Source: Paenibacillus ginsengarvi | GTDB taxonomy: Bacteria > Bacillota > Bacilli > Paenibacillales > NBRC-103111 | Direction: 5' to 3' | Assembly (NCBI RefSeq): GCF_003626695.1 | Contig: NZ_RBAH01000015.1 | Span: 124,001 to 188,000 of the forward strand | Length of the DNA stretch: 64,000 bases | In this document: one piece after another, positions 8,819 through 17,785 of the stretch | How positions within the stretch are numbered: the stretch's first letter is position 1 | Layout of the letters: each line of letters begins with the position of its first letter | Notes under the pieces: model-generated | What the model was told of the DNA's origin: nothing | The model's input: only the letters and a program-made list of their open reading frames with translations | Databases searched by the model: none | Program-made: the position numbers and the translations under genes

Positions 8819-9964
8819 TTGACACAATCTGTGAAACGCATCCCTTTGTATTCCCGGGTAAGAGATTATATTTTGGAACAGATTCGAAAAGAGGAGTGGC
8901 GGGCTAACGATCAACTGCCGACGGAAGCCGTATTGGCCGGGCAGTTCGGCGTCAGCCGCTTTACGATCAAGAAAGCGCTATCCGATCTGGTCGAGGAAGG
9001 GCTCGTTTATCGCATACAAGGCAAAGGCACGTTCATTTCCGGAGCGGCGGCCGGGCAGCCGGAAATCCCGCATGTCGGAGAGCCGGCGGATGAAGCCGCG
9101 CTTCGTCCCGTCGTTTTTATAGCTCCTTCGGTTCACACCCCGCTAGCTGCGCAAATATTGGCCGGTGCGGAGTCCGCGTTGTCGGAACGCGGCTTCCAGA
9201 TTATATACCGTTCCTCGCAGGGCGACTCGGAGAGGGAGAAACGTATTTTGCGGGAATGCGTCCGAATGGACGTCGAAGGCATTCTTATTTTTCCGATTGA
9301 CGGGGAATCGTACAACGAGGAGCTTCTTCGTCTGTCCCTGAACAAATTTCCGGTTGTCGTCATCGACCGGTATTTGCGCGGCATCGAGACGAACTGCGTT
9401 TGCTCGGACCATGCGGGGGGCGCATACGACGCCGTCTCGCATCTGATCGAGCAAGGACATACGAATATCGCTTTCGTCGCCGTTCACGGCAAGACGACGA
9501 CCAGCCTCGAGGACCGGATGGACGGATATGTTCGGGCGCTGGCCAAGCACCACATCCCGCTTGACCATAAGCGATGTTTGTTCGAGCTTCTGGAGGAACG
9601 CAAGCAGGCCGGGGCCGTGACGGAGACGAAAGCGATCGTGCGCTCGTTTCTGGAACAAAACCGGGAGACGACAGCGGTATTCGCCGCCACCGTACCAAGC
9701 GGACTGGCGGTACTCGGAGCGGCCGAGGAGCTGGGCATCCGGGTGCCGGAGCAATTGTCGGTCCTGCTTTTCGACGATTATGAATACTCTACATTTTCCC
9801 GCATACCGCCGACCTGTATCGTCCAGCAGGAGTTCGAGATCGGCGCGGAAGCCGCCAAGCTTCTGCTGTCGGTTATGGACGATCCTTCGCAGGAGCGCAA
9901 AAAAGTAAATTTGCCGACCAGGCTCGTTTTGCGGAAATCGACTGCAAAAGCGCCGGGGACTTAA
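8819..9964 (+). CDS. GntR/LacI chimeric repressor (AraR-like)
   Basis: A 381-residue regulator with an N-terminal GntR winged helix (about residues 5-75; LPTEAVLAGQFGVSRFTIKK and GLVYRIQGKGTFI) joined to a LacI-type periplasmic-binding-like sensor (about 95-375; VVFIAPS, VEGILIFPIDG, VVVIDRYLRGI, LSVLLFDDYEYSTFSRIPPT). This is the AraR architecture. I prefer the TTG at 8819 because GGAGG lies 11 bases upstream. An ATG at 8720 is in frame but would place an odd hydrophobic extension inside the AT-rich operator region. It probably represses the divergent alpha-mannosidase and itself until a sugar binds (inference). The next gene follows after 27 bases. Confidence 0.85.
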   Translation: MTQSVKRIPLYSRVRDYILEQIRKEEWRANDQLPTEAVLAGQFGVSRFTIKKALSDLVEEGLVYRIQGKGTFISGAAAGQPEIPHVGEPADEAALRPVVFIAPSVHTPLAAQILAGAESALSERGFQIIYRSSQGDSEREKRILRECVRMDVEGILIFPIDGESYNEELLRLSLNKFPVVVIDRYLRGIETNCVCSDHAGGAYDAVSHLIEQGHTNIAFVAVHGKTTTSLEDRMDGYVRALAKHHIPLDHKRCLFELLEERKQAGAVTETKAIVRSFLEQNRETTAVFAATVPSGLAVLGAAEELGIRVPEQLSVLLFDDYEYSTFSRIPPTCIVQQEFEIGAEAAKLLLSVMDDPSQERKKVNLPTRLVLRKSTAKAPGT

Positions 9965-9991
9965 AGAAAATGGGGAGAAGGGGGAGAACGT

Positions 9992-11044
9992 ATGATTCGG
10001 CTTCTAATCGACTATCGGAGACGCATCTGGATCATATCGGCCTTCTTGCTCTGTTTATGCGTCGTGTCTGGCGCAAGCTTGTCGTATTTCATGCTGTCCG
10101 CTCGCCTAAAGGGTACGGTCGGCGAAGGCGACCAGCTGCAAGCGGTTGCGGGCGCGATCAGTATCGCGAATGAGGATGGTAATATCGTCCACCATAAGGA
10201 CGAGCGTATGATCGGCCAAAAACGCGAAGACGACCCTGTGTTGTCCAAGGTTCCGCTTGACCGGGAGGAGGGCGCCGTGAGCTTGGCCCAGATTCGCAAC
10301 GATCTGCTCATAGTCGGTATCGTACTTATCGTCATCGCGATTGCGGCGGTTATGGCCGCCAAGCGCCGGAAGCGCCGTAAGCTCCGGGAGCTCCGGCCGG
10401 GCAGCAGGCTCGCGCCGGATGCTGCGGCAATGTCGCACCGGCGGACCGCGACGAATACGCTGGGACGGGAGCTGCTCCGGAGTCCGGTCGAAAGCGGAAG
10501 CGTGGAACCCGTCGAGGCGACGGAACCGGTTCTCGAATGCGGCCAAGCGGCGGAGGTTTTATATTCCGAAGCGATACCGGGAGGCCATACAACCGTTTGT
10601 ACCGGGGAGGCGAAGGAACGGGATGACGGAGAGTCAGACCGGAAACCAGAGCGGACGGACGAAGACAAGAGGAGCGGTCTGGAACGCCATGAAGTCGTCG
10701 GCCGGATGCTCGTGTTTATTCAGGAGCACTACGGGAGAAGCGATCTGTCGCTGAACCTGTTATCCGAACAATTCAAGATGAGTCTGTACCACCTCAGCCG
10801 GATTTTCAAGGAACAAACCGGCGGCAATTTTATCGACTACGTCATGGGTTTAAGAATGGAGAGGGCGAAGTCGCTGCTGCGGGAAAGCGGCATGAAAATA
10901 CGCGAAATTGCCGAGGAAGTCGGCTATACGAATTTGAACAGCTTTGTACGTATTTTCAAAAAAACGACCGGCTTCACGCCTACCGAGTATAGGGCGATGG
11001 AGTCGGGGAAAGCGGCCGTCTCGCCCAAAACAGCGAAATTGTAA
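9992..11044 (+). CDS. Compact membrane-anchored AraC-family regulator
   Basis: A 350-residue protein with two predicted membrane helices, at about 15-36 (IWIISAFLLCLCVVSGASLS) and 103-124 (LLIVGIVLIVIAIAAVMAA), around a loop of only about 65 residues. The second helix is followed by a highly basic stretch, so the loop faces outside. After a variable linker, residues about 235-340 form a double helix-turn-helix AraC domain (LSLNLLSEQFKMSLYHLSRIFK and IREIAEEVGYTNLNSFVRIFKK). Membrane AraC proteins of Paenibacillus usually have a much larger external sensor. It follows the AraR-like gene closely and precedes the lyxose-isomerase/SBP operon, which it may control (inference). Confidence 0.82.
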   Translation: MIRLLIDYRRRIWIISAFLLCLCVVSGASLSYFMLSARLKGTVGEGDQLQAVAGAISIANEDGNIVHHKDERMIGQKREDDPVLSKVPLDREEGAVSLAQIRNDLLIVGIVLIVIAIAAVMAAKRRKRRKLRELRPGSRLAPDAAAMSHRRTATNTLGRELLRSPVESGSVEPVEATEPVLECGQAAEVLYSEAIPGGHTTVCTGEAKERDDGESDRKPERTDEDKRSGLERHEVVGRMLVFIQEHYGRSDLSLNLLSEQFKMSLYHLSRIFKEQTGGNFIDYVMGLRMERAKSLLRESGMKIREIAEEVGYTNLNSFVRIFKKTTGFTPTEYRAMESGKAAVSPKTAKL

Positions 11045-11052
11045 ACGCTCCG

Positions 11053-11087
11053 AAAGCCTTCTCCGATGCGGGAGTTGGCTTTTTTTG
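11053..11087 (+). terminator. Rho-independent terminator
   Basis: Arms 11053-11064 and 11071-11082 pair with an internal TT/TT mismatch and run into a T stretch, eight bases after the AraC gene's stop. Confidence 0.8.
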
Positions 11088-11246
11088 CGCCGCGCAAAAA
11101 CGGCGTGATCGAGCAAAAAGTGAGGCTTTCGGATAAGGCTCGGCTCATGTTAGCTTCGAATTGGGAGCCCGGAAGCGGGGCCGATCGATACCAATCGATC
11201 CAGTTGCGCATACGATATTCCCGTATAAGCGAAAGGGGGTTAGGCG

Positions 11247-11807
11247 TTGGCCATAAACCGAAACGAATGGCAGCACGCCCGGGAGCGCGCGGCCAGGATG
11301 TTGGAGAAGGCGGGAATCGTTCTGACGGCCGCGGAGAAAGCCGAAATCGAGGTAGCCGATTTTGGGCTCGGCCATCTGGATAGTCAAGGACTGGAGCTCG
11401 TTACGTACATCAATACGGATCGCTACTGCGCCAAGGAGCTCGTGCTGTTTCCGCGGCAGACGTGCCCGGAGCATCTTCATCCGCCGGTGGACGGCGAGCC
11501 CGGGAAGCTCGAGACGTTCCGCTGCCGGTGGGGCGAAGTGCTGCTCTATGTCGAGGGGGAGCCCGCGGCGAATATTCAAGCGGTTTTACCGGCGGGAAGC
11601 GAAGCGTGTTACAGCGTATTCCATGAAATCGTCCTGCGGCCGGGAGAGCAGTACACGATTCCGCCCGGTACGAAGCATTGGTTCCAGGGAGGAGCGGAAG
11701 GCGCGATCGTATCGGAATTTTCCAGTACGAGCCGGGACGAATTCGATGTGTTCACCGATCCGGCGATCGTCCGGATGCCGTCCGTTGCAGACGGCGAGTT
11801 GCAGTGA
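11247..11807 (+). CDS. D-lyxose isomerase-like cupin protein
   Basis: A 186-residue single-cupin protein that resembles Bacillus D-lyxose ketol-isomerase (YdaE type), which interconverts D-lyxose and D-xylulose. The metal site is visible: CPEHLHPP supplies two histidines, KLETFRCRWGEV the glutamate and GTKHWFQ the last histidine. The long NTDRYCAKELVLFP and TCPEHLHPPVDGEPGKLETF stretches are typical of this family. The start is a TTG at 11247 with AAAGGGGG seven bases upstream, and no better ATG exists. It heads a same-strand run with the SBP, beta-helix, epimerase-like and PL22-like genes, so the true substrate may be a related pentose or uronate-derived ketose. Confidence 0.82.
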   Translation: MAINRNEWQHARERAARMLEKAGIVLTAAEKAEIEVADFGLGHLDSQGLELVTYINTDRYCAKELVLFPRQTCPEHLHPPVDGEPGKLETFRCRWGEVLLYVEGEPAANIQAVLPAGSEACYSVFHEIVLRPGEQYTIPPGTKHWFQGGAEGAIVSEFSSTSRDEFDVFTDPAIVRMPSVADGELQ

Positions 11808-11835
11808 CAAACGATTCAAACAGGAGGGTCAAGCG

Positions 11836-13158
11836 ATGATAAAGACAAATGCAAAAGCAGGCAAAACAATAACGATCGCCGCACTTGGTATAGCGGTACT
11901 TGTATCGGGCTGTGCCAAAAAAGAAGCGGGTCCGACCGGTGCAGCCGGATCGAACGATCTAAAGTCGCCGGTCATGAGCGCTGAGCCGGTCACGCTCACG
12001 GTATTTAACAGCAGCATGGGCGACCCTTTGTTTCAGAACGCGATCGTGGCCCCGCTTAAGATCAAATACCCGCAAATCACGATCGAAATGATCCGCAAAG
12101 GCAAAGGCTCGATGATGGAAGATTTAATCGCGGCGGGAAAAGTGCCCGACATTATTTTCGGCGACAGCAGCGGCGATATTCCCGTCTACCGGGAGCTGGG
12201 CGTTCTGGCCGATCTGATGCCTTACATGAAAAAATACGCGTTCGATCTGAATGCATTCGATCCGGTCGTACTTGGCTCCGTACAGGCCAATTTCCCGAGC
12301 GGCCAATTCTGGATGTTTCCTTCCTCGGTGAATATCGCGACGCTGCACTACAACCGGGACATTTTCGACAAATTCGGGGTCCCTTATCCGAAGGACGGCA
12401 TGACTTGGGATGAAACCGTGGATCTGGCGAAACGGGTAACGCGAATGGACGGGGGTGTGCAGTATGTCGGATTCGATTTTGCGACCAATGTGCTGCTGCC
12501 GTACAATCAGCTCTCCGCACCGATGGTGAACGCCCAAACGACGAAGGCGGCCGTAAATACCGACGCATGGAAAAAAATATTCGATACGATGAAGCGCTTT
12601 TACGAAATACCCGGAAACGATTGGGGCAAAGGCGGAGACGCTTTCCTGAAAAGCAAGACGCTGGCGATGTATGCAGGCACCTCGATGTTCGGGAGCTTGC
12701 CGGATGCGACGAAGAACGGTCTCAACTGGGATGTTGTCGCGCTGCCTTCTTTCCCGGAGGCTCCGAAAACGACGATTCAGCTGTTCGCCCCGCTGCTGGG
12801 CATATCCGGAACGAGCAAGCATCCGGACGAAGCGTTTCTGGCGATCGCCCATCTCCTCTCGGTGGAAGGTCAACGGGACAATGTCAGGCAAGGCCGGCCT
12901 TCCGCGCTGAACAATGCCGACATCAAGCAGCAGTTCGGCAAAGACGTCGAGGTGCTGCAGGGCAGAAATGCCGGGGCGTTTACATACAACAAGCTCGCCG
13001 CGACTCCGCAAGCTGTCACGAAGTACGACGCCCTCGCTTTCCCGATCATCCGGGACAAGTTCAGAGAGGCGGCGGTGGGCGGTAAAGACGTGAACACGGC
13101 GTTGAAGGAAGCGGAAGAAGCGATCAACAAAGAAATCGAGAAAAAGAAAAACGAGTAG
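11836..13158 (+). CDS. ABC sugar-binding lipoprotein, orphan (subfamily copy 1)
   Basis: A 440-residue extracellular solute-binding protein of family 1. A lipoprotein signal ends in the lipobox LVSGC at about residues 22-26. The ligand fold shows EPVTLTVFNSS near the start and the subfamily signature NRDIFDKFGVPYPKDGMTWDE. Three other proteins in this window (at 30463, 50568 and 58839) carry the same signature. The true start is the ATG at 11836 after CAGGAGGG; upstream in-frame sequence belongs to the isomerase gene in another frame. No permease or ATPase gene is adjacent, so a shared transporter elsewhere is needed. The operon context suggests a pectin-derived ligand. Confidence 0.9.
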   Translation: MIKTNAKAGKTITIAALGIAVLVSGCAKKEAGPTGAAGSNDLKSPVMSAEPVTLTVFNSSMGDPLFQNAIVAPLKIKYPQITIEMIRKGKGSMMEDLIAAGKVPDIIFGDSSGDIPVYRELGVLADLMPYMKKYAFDLNAFDPVVLGSVQANFPSGQFWMFPSSVNIATLHYNRDIFDKFGVPYPKDGMTWDETVDLAKRVTRMDGGVQYVGFDFATNVLLPYNQLSAPMVNAQTTKAAVNTDAWKKIFDTMKRFYEIPGNDWGKGGDAFLKSKTLAMYAGTSMFGSLPDATKNGLNWDVVALPSFPEAPKTTIQLFAPLLGISGTSKHPDEAFLAIAHLLSVEGQRDNVRQGRPSALNNADIKQQFGKDVEVLQGRNAGAFTYNKLAATPQAVTKYDALAFPIIRDKFREAAVGGKDVNTALKEAEEAINKEIEKKKNE

Positions 13159-13230
13159 TCGAATCGTGAATAAACGGCGGAATAGGTCTATATGGCACCG
13201 GTTCCGCCTCTTAGGGAGGGAGACTTTGCG

Positions 13231-15168
13231 ATGACGGAGCCCAATCACGAGAAAGAACCGGCGATGAGCCGAAGAAAAATGCTGGCGGCCCTTGGTTTGG
13301 CCGGAGCGGCAATGAGCTTCGGCAGGGCGGCGGCGAGCGGGAGTTCGGTTATGGACAGCGTATACGGAACGAAGAAGCGATGCGAGTGTGCGAACGTGAG
13401 AAGCGTGGACGAACTGCGAACGAGAGCGCCCGATTGCGCCGGAGAGCAGGTCGTACTGGAGGGCTATTACGGCAGCACGCCAGGCGTAGGCGGCGGCATA
13501 CTGGTTGCGGTGCAGGGGGGCTTTACGGATGACGGAGGCTCGCTCTTTCAGTCGGGGAAGCCGGGGTGGTTTTGGAAAAGGACTGGCAGTTTTCTGACGG
13601 TGGAAGATTTCGGCGTTGCTCGCGGATCCGATACATCCGCTGCGGCCCGTAATGCGGAGCGGTTGACCGCCGCTTTTCAAGTTACGGGGTATACGGTCAG
13701 CGCGACGCCCAGAATGACTTACATCTACGATGGGGACGTGATCGTCGCCTCGGCGTCTATGCTGGACTGCCGAAAAGCCGTGTTCCAAGGCATTACAGGC
13801 TGCATCCGGATTGCAAGCACAGGCTGCGTCGTTCATTCCCCGGTATTGGACGATTCCTTGCGAACGGACAATCGGCGGGCGATGCTGATCGAAGCCGACC
13901 ATGTTCAAGTCGTCCACGCCGAGTTCCGGGGCAACGGTCATCAGGAGTGCTGCCTGGAGATTACCGGTTCAAGCGTGAGTGTCAGCCATTCCAGGCTGCG
14001 GGACGCCAGCTACATGATTTTGGCTACGACAGGCCGCGGAACCCGGATTACCGGCAACTACTTCACCGGCGGAAATTCGAAAGCGGTATTAAACGAAGCG
14101 AGGACTGTCGCGACAACGGTTCCGTGGGGCGATGCGATCAAGCTTACCAGCGATCCGAACGATCTCGCTAACAATCATGCGACCGGGCGTCACGACAACA
14201 TCATTACGGGTAACATATTCGACGACGTATACCGCGATTGCGTCGATATGTTCACGGACGGTTCGCGGACGATTTTCAGCCATAATGTGATCACAAACCA
14301 TCACTGGAATATTCTCGACATCAAATGCATATACCGGGATCTCCCTGTGAACGGTACGTCCCTCAACCCGGGGAGACGGGAAGAATCGGTCATCGCTGCG
14401 GGCAATCTGATTAAAAATGTCGACAACCCGTATGCGAGCGGAGAATCGCTGTTTAGCGTCGTTCATTACAAAAATCCGGAATCCGGCGGCAAGGTAACCG
14501 ATTACGGACTAGGCCCGAACAAAATTAAAATATACGGCAATTCGATCGACGGCGCATTCGGCTACGTTTTCCGCGCGCTGGATAGCCACGACGTCTCTTA
14601 TTGCGATAACGAGCATTTCAATATGATCAACAATGCCGTTTATATTACCGGAGAGAGCGGCACCCGGCATATCGACGTGGACCGGAACAAGTTTTATTAT
14701 GCGAACGGCAAAGATAACTGGGGCAATCCGCTTCAAGTAATCAGACGAACGTCGGCGAACTGCACACGAGGGTCGGTCAGCGGGAATACATTCGTCTGCT
14801 ACAAAAAAGACGGTTTTCGCGGGGCGGTGGCGGCAGTCGTCATGGGCAACCGGATGACGGCGAAGGGCAATACGGGCGAAGGCTTCGATATTGTCGTCGA
14901 CGCCGCTAGAGGAACGGATCTGCTATGCGACGGGACGGTCGCCCATGATGGCAAAATAGCGGTCCGAGTCGGTCAATACGGCACGGTCACGGGAGCGCGG
15001 GTATCCGGAACGTATGCGTCATCGTGCGTACAGGTTGTCGCCGTGCACACAGCGAACACGGCCAAGCTTATTATGGTCGATAACGATGGGATCGATATTT
15101 CGGGAACCGCTTACAGTGATGTATCCGCCATCGTAAACCGCGTCGAGAGAAACAACAGCGTGATGTGA
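13231..15168 (+). CDS. Tat-exported right-handed beta-helix protein (pectate-lyase-like fold)
   Basis: A 645-residue protein. Its N-terminus has the twin-arginine signal SRRKMLAALGLAGAAMSFG. A short module after the signal (VYGTKKRCECANV) resembles that of the protein at 54003 (VYGGGIGCSNCVI). The body is rich in short repeats such as ITGNYFTGG, ITGNIFDDV, IYGNSIDGAF and VDRNKFYYA, typical of parallel beta-helix polysaccharide lyases and glycosidases. Catalytic residues cannot be assigned by eye. The start at 13231 has GGAGGG ten bases upstream. It sits between an SBP and a DUF4432 gene and upstream of a PL22-like lyase, which favours action on pectin or rhamnogalacturonan (inference). Confidence 0.75.
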   Translation: MTEPNHEKEPAMSRRKMLAALGLAGAAMSFGRAAASGSSVMDSVYGTKKRCECANVRSVDELRTRAPDCAGEQVVLEGYYGSTPGVGGGILVAVQGGFTDDGGSLFQSGKPGWFWKRTGSFLTVEDFGVARGSDTSAAARNAERLTAAFQVTGYTVSATPRMTYIYDGDVIVASASMLDCRKAVFQGITGCIRIASTGCVVHSPVLDDSLRTDNRRAMLIEADHVQVVHAEFRGNGHQECCLEITGSSVSVSHSRLRDASYMILATTGRGTRITGNYFTGGNSKAVLNEARTVATTVPWGDAIKLTSDPNDLANNHATGRHDNIITGNIFDDVYRDCVDMFTDGSRTIFSHNVITNHHWNILDIKCIYRDLPVNGTSLNPGRREESVIAAGNLIKNVDNPYASGESLFSVVHYKNPESGGKVTDYGLGPNKIKIYGNSIDGAFGYVFRALDSHDVSYCDNEHFNMINNAVYITGESGTRHIDVDRNKFYYANGKDNWGNPLQVIRRTSANCTRGSVSGNTFVCYKKDGFRGAVAAVVMGNRMTAKGNTGEGFDIVVDAARGTDLLCDGTVAHDGKIAVRVGQYGTVTGARVSGTYASSCVQVVAVHTANTAKLIMVDNDGIDISGTAYSDVSAIVNRVERNNSVM

Positions 15169-15210
15169 CGGTTGCCGGACAACAACGCGTTTGAAACGGA
15201 GGGCAAGCCG

Positions 15211-16254
15211 GTGAAGCTGTATAACCGCGAATGGACCAGAAGGGAAATCGAAGCTAGGGTTGGTCGGATCGAGCAGATCGGCGGCGTACAGCGGATGAGG
15301 GGAACGGAAGGGATGGAAGACGCTGTCGAGTTCATCCGGGTGAGGACGGGGGCCGGGCTGAGCTATGAGGTGCTTCCTTCCCGCGGGATGGACATCGGCT
15401 TATGCGAATATGCGGGAGTGCCGATCTGCTGGCTGTCTCCGGGCGGCATCGCCCATCCGGCCTACTATGACGCGCAGCGGACGGAATGGCTGCGAACCGC
15501 CGCAGGCGGACTTCTGATGACATGCGGGCTCATGAATGTCGGCAGCGCATGCGAAGAGGAGGGGCGGCAGTACGGACTTCACGGCAGAATTCATCATCTT
15601 CCCGCCCGTCATGTTGCTGCGGCCGGCAACTGGATTGGCGATGAATACGAGATCGGCGTCAAAGGCACGATCGACGAAACGACGATATTCGGCGACCACC
15701 TGAGACTGACGAGGGAAATCCGGAGCTCGCTTGGCGAAAATGTCATTCGTATTCGGGACGTTGTCGAGAATGTCGGGTTTACCCGGGCGGCTCATATGAT
15801 TTTGTATCATTTTAATTTTGGCTTTCCGCTTATGGACGAGCGAACGATCGTCGAATGCCCCGAAGCGGCGGTTTCAAGCCGAGGGCATCGTGCGGCGGCG
15901 GACGGATGGGGCCGCTGGCAGGCGCCGGAGCCGGATACGGAGGAGCAGGTGTTTTTCCACCGCGATATCCGAACCGATTCAAAGCCGATCGCGCGAATCG
16001 TCAACGATCGCTTCCCGCTATGTTCCGGCGAATCGCAATCCGTATGCGTCGAGCTAACCTGGGATAAGAGCCGGCTCCCGAATCTGGTGCAATGGAAAAT
16101 GCCGGGTCAAGGCATCCACGTACTTGGCCTGGAGCCGGCCAACTGTTTCGTGGAAGGACGTGCCGCCGAAAGAGCGCAAGGAACGCTCGTCATGCTCGAG
16201 CCCGGCGAAAGCAAGCTGTATGAGCTGGAGCTTGCCGTCCGTACGAGAAAGTGA
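15211..16254 (+). CDS. DUF4432 family aldose-1-epimerase-like protein
   Basis: A 347-residue protein of the galactose-mutarotase-like superfamily, resembling the DUF4432 group. The supporting stretches are YEVLPSRGMDIGLCEYAGVP, the glycine-rich GGLLMTCGLMNVGSA, YGLHGRIHHLPA with conserved His residues, and IRIRDVVENVG. These proteins are thought to change the anomeric state of sugars or oligosaccharides, but their substrates are mostly unknown. I chose the GTG at 15211 because GGAGG lies eight bases upstream; a TTG at 15172 immediately follows the previous stop and lacks such a site. It is probably cytoplasmic, handling products that the neighbouring lyase or binding protein delivers. Confidence 0.82.
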   Translation: MKLYNREWTRREIEARVGRIEQIGGVQRMRGTEGMEDAVEFIRVRTGAGLSYEVLPSRGMDIGLCEYAGVPICWLSPGGIAHPAYYDAQRTEWLRTAAGGLLMTCGLMNVGSACEEEGRQYGLHGRIHHLPARHVAAAGNWIGDEYEIGVKGTIDETTIFGDHLRLTREIRSSLGENVIRIRDVVENVGFTRAAHMILYHFNFGFPLMDERTIVECPEAAVSSRGHRAAADGWGRWQAPEPDTEEQVFFHRDIRTDSKPIARIVNDRFPLCSGESQSVCVELTWDKSRLPNLVQWKMPGQGIHVLGLEPANCFVEGRAAERAQGTLVMLEPGESKLYELELAVRTRK

Positions 16255-16293
16255 TTCGTTACACGATAAAGGAAAAAGAGGTCAACTTGCAAA

Positions 16294-17400
16294 ATGGCGA
16301 CTAACGATTATGTTTTTACTGGCGCTCTCAAGCTGTCCAGAAGCGGTTACCGGGAAGAGGCAGCGAATATTCCCATTGATGTGATAAGCCGCAAAGGAAG
16401 CGATATTTCTCACTTGTACGTATCGTCCATGTGCTGGGAAACCGACAACCGCCATCTTGTCCTCTGCGCGGATATCGACGAAAGCTTGCGCTGCCGGCTC
16501 GTTCGCTTCGATACGGCGACCGGCGACAGCAGGTATATCGATGATGCATGCTGGGCCAGCGCGGTCGTATCGCGGCAAAACATCGTCTATTACTTGAAGG
16601 GCGACCACCGGATATACGCCGCAAATTTGGCGACCGGACACCGCTTTGTCGTCTGCAGCCACGACCCCGCGGTTACGTTCAAGGAGCCGCTCTCCGTAAA
16701 CGATACCGGAAGCAGGCTCGGCGTCTATTGGTGTACGGACGATGACAACTATACGATCGGCTGGATCGATACGGAGACCGGTGACATTCACCGGGCGGCC
16801 GAGCCGGGCTTCGCCAGGCCGAATCACTGCGCCAATCATACGCAGGTGAACCCGGTGTATGACAACGTGCTGTTTTTCGCCCACGAAGGTCCGGCGCATG
16901 TCATTCGGGACCGCATCTGGTCCGTCGATACGGAAACGGGCCATCTGCTCAATATGTATGCGCAGCAAATGATGCCTGACGGCTTGCTGGGCGAATATGT
17001 CGGGCACGAGATCTGGTCGCACGACGGAGAAAAGCTGGTTTTCGTCAAATATCCGCATAGCCCGCTGCAGCCTTCGGGTATTTATTCTGTAAGCCGGGAT
17101 GGCTCATCTCCGGCGCTCGTGTGCGGCGATTACCCTTACTGGCATGTAAGCGTCAGTCCGGACGGCCGCTGGGCGGCTGCGGATACGATGCCGCACCAGT
17201 CGAAAAGCCGGATTGTGCTAATCGATCTGCACGGCGGGTCTTCCCGGTTGCTGTGCGAGATACGGTGCGGCGACCGGCATCCCGCTCATCCGCATCCGAC
17301 CTTCAGTCCGGACGGTAATCAAGTCACGTTTTCCTTTGTTAACGACGAAGGCGACTTGAGTGTAGGGAGCGCAGATATATCTGGCCTGAGAACGGGATGA
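16294..17400 (+). CDS. Oligogalacturonate lyase-like beta-propeller (PL22-like)
   Basis: A 368-residue cytoplasmic protein with repeated propeller blades (IWSVDTETGHLL, IWSHDGEKLVFV, VSVSPDGRWAAAD, TFSPDGNQVTFSF). The pattern around His238 and His243 (GHEIWSHDGE) and the His332-x-His334 pair (HPAHPHPTFSPDG) matches the manganese-binding histidines known for oligogalacturonate lyases of family PL22, which split short oligogalacturonides into 5-keto-4-deoxyuronate. Length fits the family (about 385). Being last in the operon with a beta-helix protein, it would finish the breakdown of imported pectin fragments. A generic TolB-like propeller is the alternative. Confidence 0.72.
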   Translation: MATNDYVFTGALKLSRSGYREEAANIPIDVISRKGSDISHLYVSSMCWETDNRHLVLCADIDESLRCRLVRFDTATGDSRYIDDACWASAVVSRQNIVYYLKGDHRIYAANLATGHRFVVCSHDPAVTFKEPLSVNDTGSRLGVYWCTDDDNYTIGWIDTETGDIHRAAEPGFARPNHCANHTQVNPVYDNVLFFAHEGPAHVIRDRIWSVDTETGHLLNMYAQQMMPDGLLGEYVGHEIWSHDGEKLVFVKYPHSPLQPSGIYSVSRDGSSPALVCGDYPYWHVSVSPDGRWAAADTMPHQSKSRIVLIDLHGGSSRLLCEIRCGDRHPAHPHPTFSPDGNQVTFSFVNDEGDLSVGSADISGLRTG

Positions 17401-17499
17401 AGCGGAAAATAGCGGCGGAGTCATGGCGGCGACTTGTCCTAGCGGCAGGTCGCTGCTTGTTTCAGGTAGCCTCTGTGGTCGTACTTCTAAATCGCAGCA

Positions 17500-17692
17500 G
17501 GCAATCGCTATTCAGGGAAAAAAGGAGCGGAGTGGAACATTTGCATCTGGAAAGCGAAGAGGTCGCCTTTACAAGCGGGATTCCAACCTTAGAATGATTC
17601 AATCAAGGAATCCGATTGTAAGAGCGGGTGGAAGATCAAATGTTTCCGTAGCGGCCGTGTATCCACCCTCAAAACCCTGAATAGCGATTGCC
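17500..17692. repeat. MITE-like palindromic element
   Basis: Perfect 18-base inverted ends (GGCAATCGCTATTCAGGG at 17500-17517 and its reverse complement at 17675-17692) bound a 193-base segment. The two halves are diverged inverted copies: GGAACATTTG and the ACAAGCGGGATTCC region recur in inverse order. AATCGCAGCA stands at 17490-17499 and again at 17709-17718, although the right copy lies 16 bases outside the end, so it is not a clean target duplication. The surrounding gene-free stretch 17401-17785 otherwise holds only the Rrf2 promoter and a weak hairpin (17429-17453) after the lyase gene. Confidence 0.6.
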
Positions 17693-17725
17693 CTGGCAAT
17701 TGCAGCGGAATCGCAGCAAAAGCCG

Positions 17726-17760
17726 TTGACATTTCTAACTGTAACTAATATAATAACAGT
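17726..17760 (+). promoter_or_regulatory. Consensus promoter with overlapping dyad for the Rrf2 gene
   Basis: TTGACA at 17726-17731 and TATAAT at 17749-17754 are separated by exactly 17 bases, a perfect sigma-A promoter. ACTGT at 17738-17742 and ACAGT at 17756-17760 form a dyad around the -10 element, a likely site for autorepression by the Rrf2 protein (inference). Confidence 0.8.
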
Positions 17761-17785
17761 AAGCAAACGGAAAGGGGCGTACAGG

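Noticed and set aside
11362..11835. In-frame extension of the SBP at 11836 towards the isomerase gene
   Set aside because: The extension overlaps the isomerase gene in another frame and would bury the lipoprotein signal; the start at 11836 has a strong ribosome site.
12124..13941. Long open frame of 605 codons on the minus strand over the SBP and beta-helix genes
   Set aside because: It lies antisense to two well-supported genes, has no ribosome site and no recognisable motif; high GC and regular codon use create such open antisense frames.
13231..15168. Possible prophage remnant because the beta-helix proteins look like phage tailspikes
   Set aside because: Both have Tat signals and sit in sugar operons, and no other phage gene is nearby.
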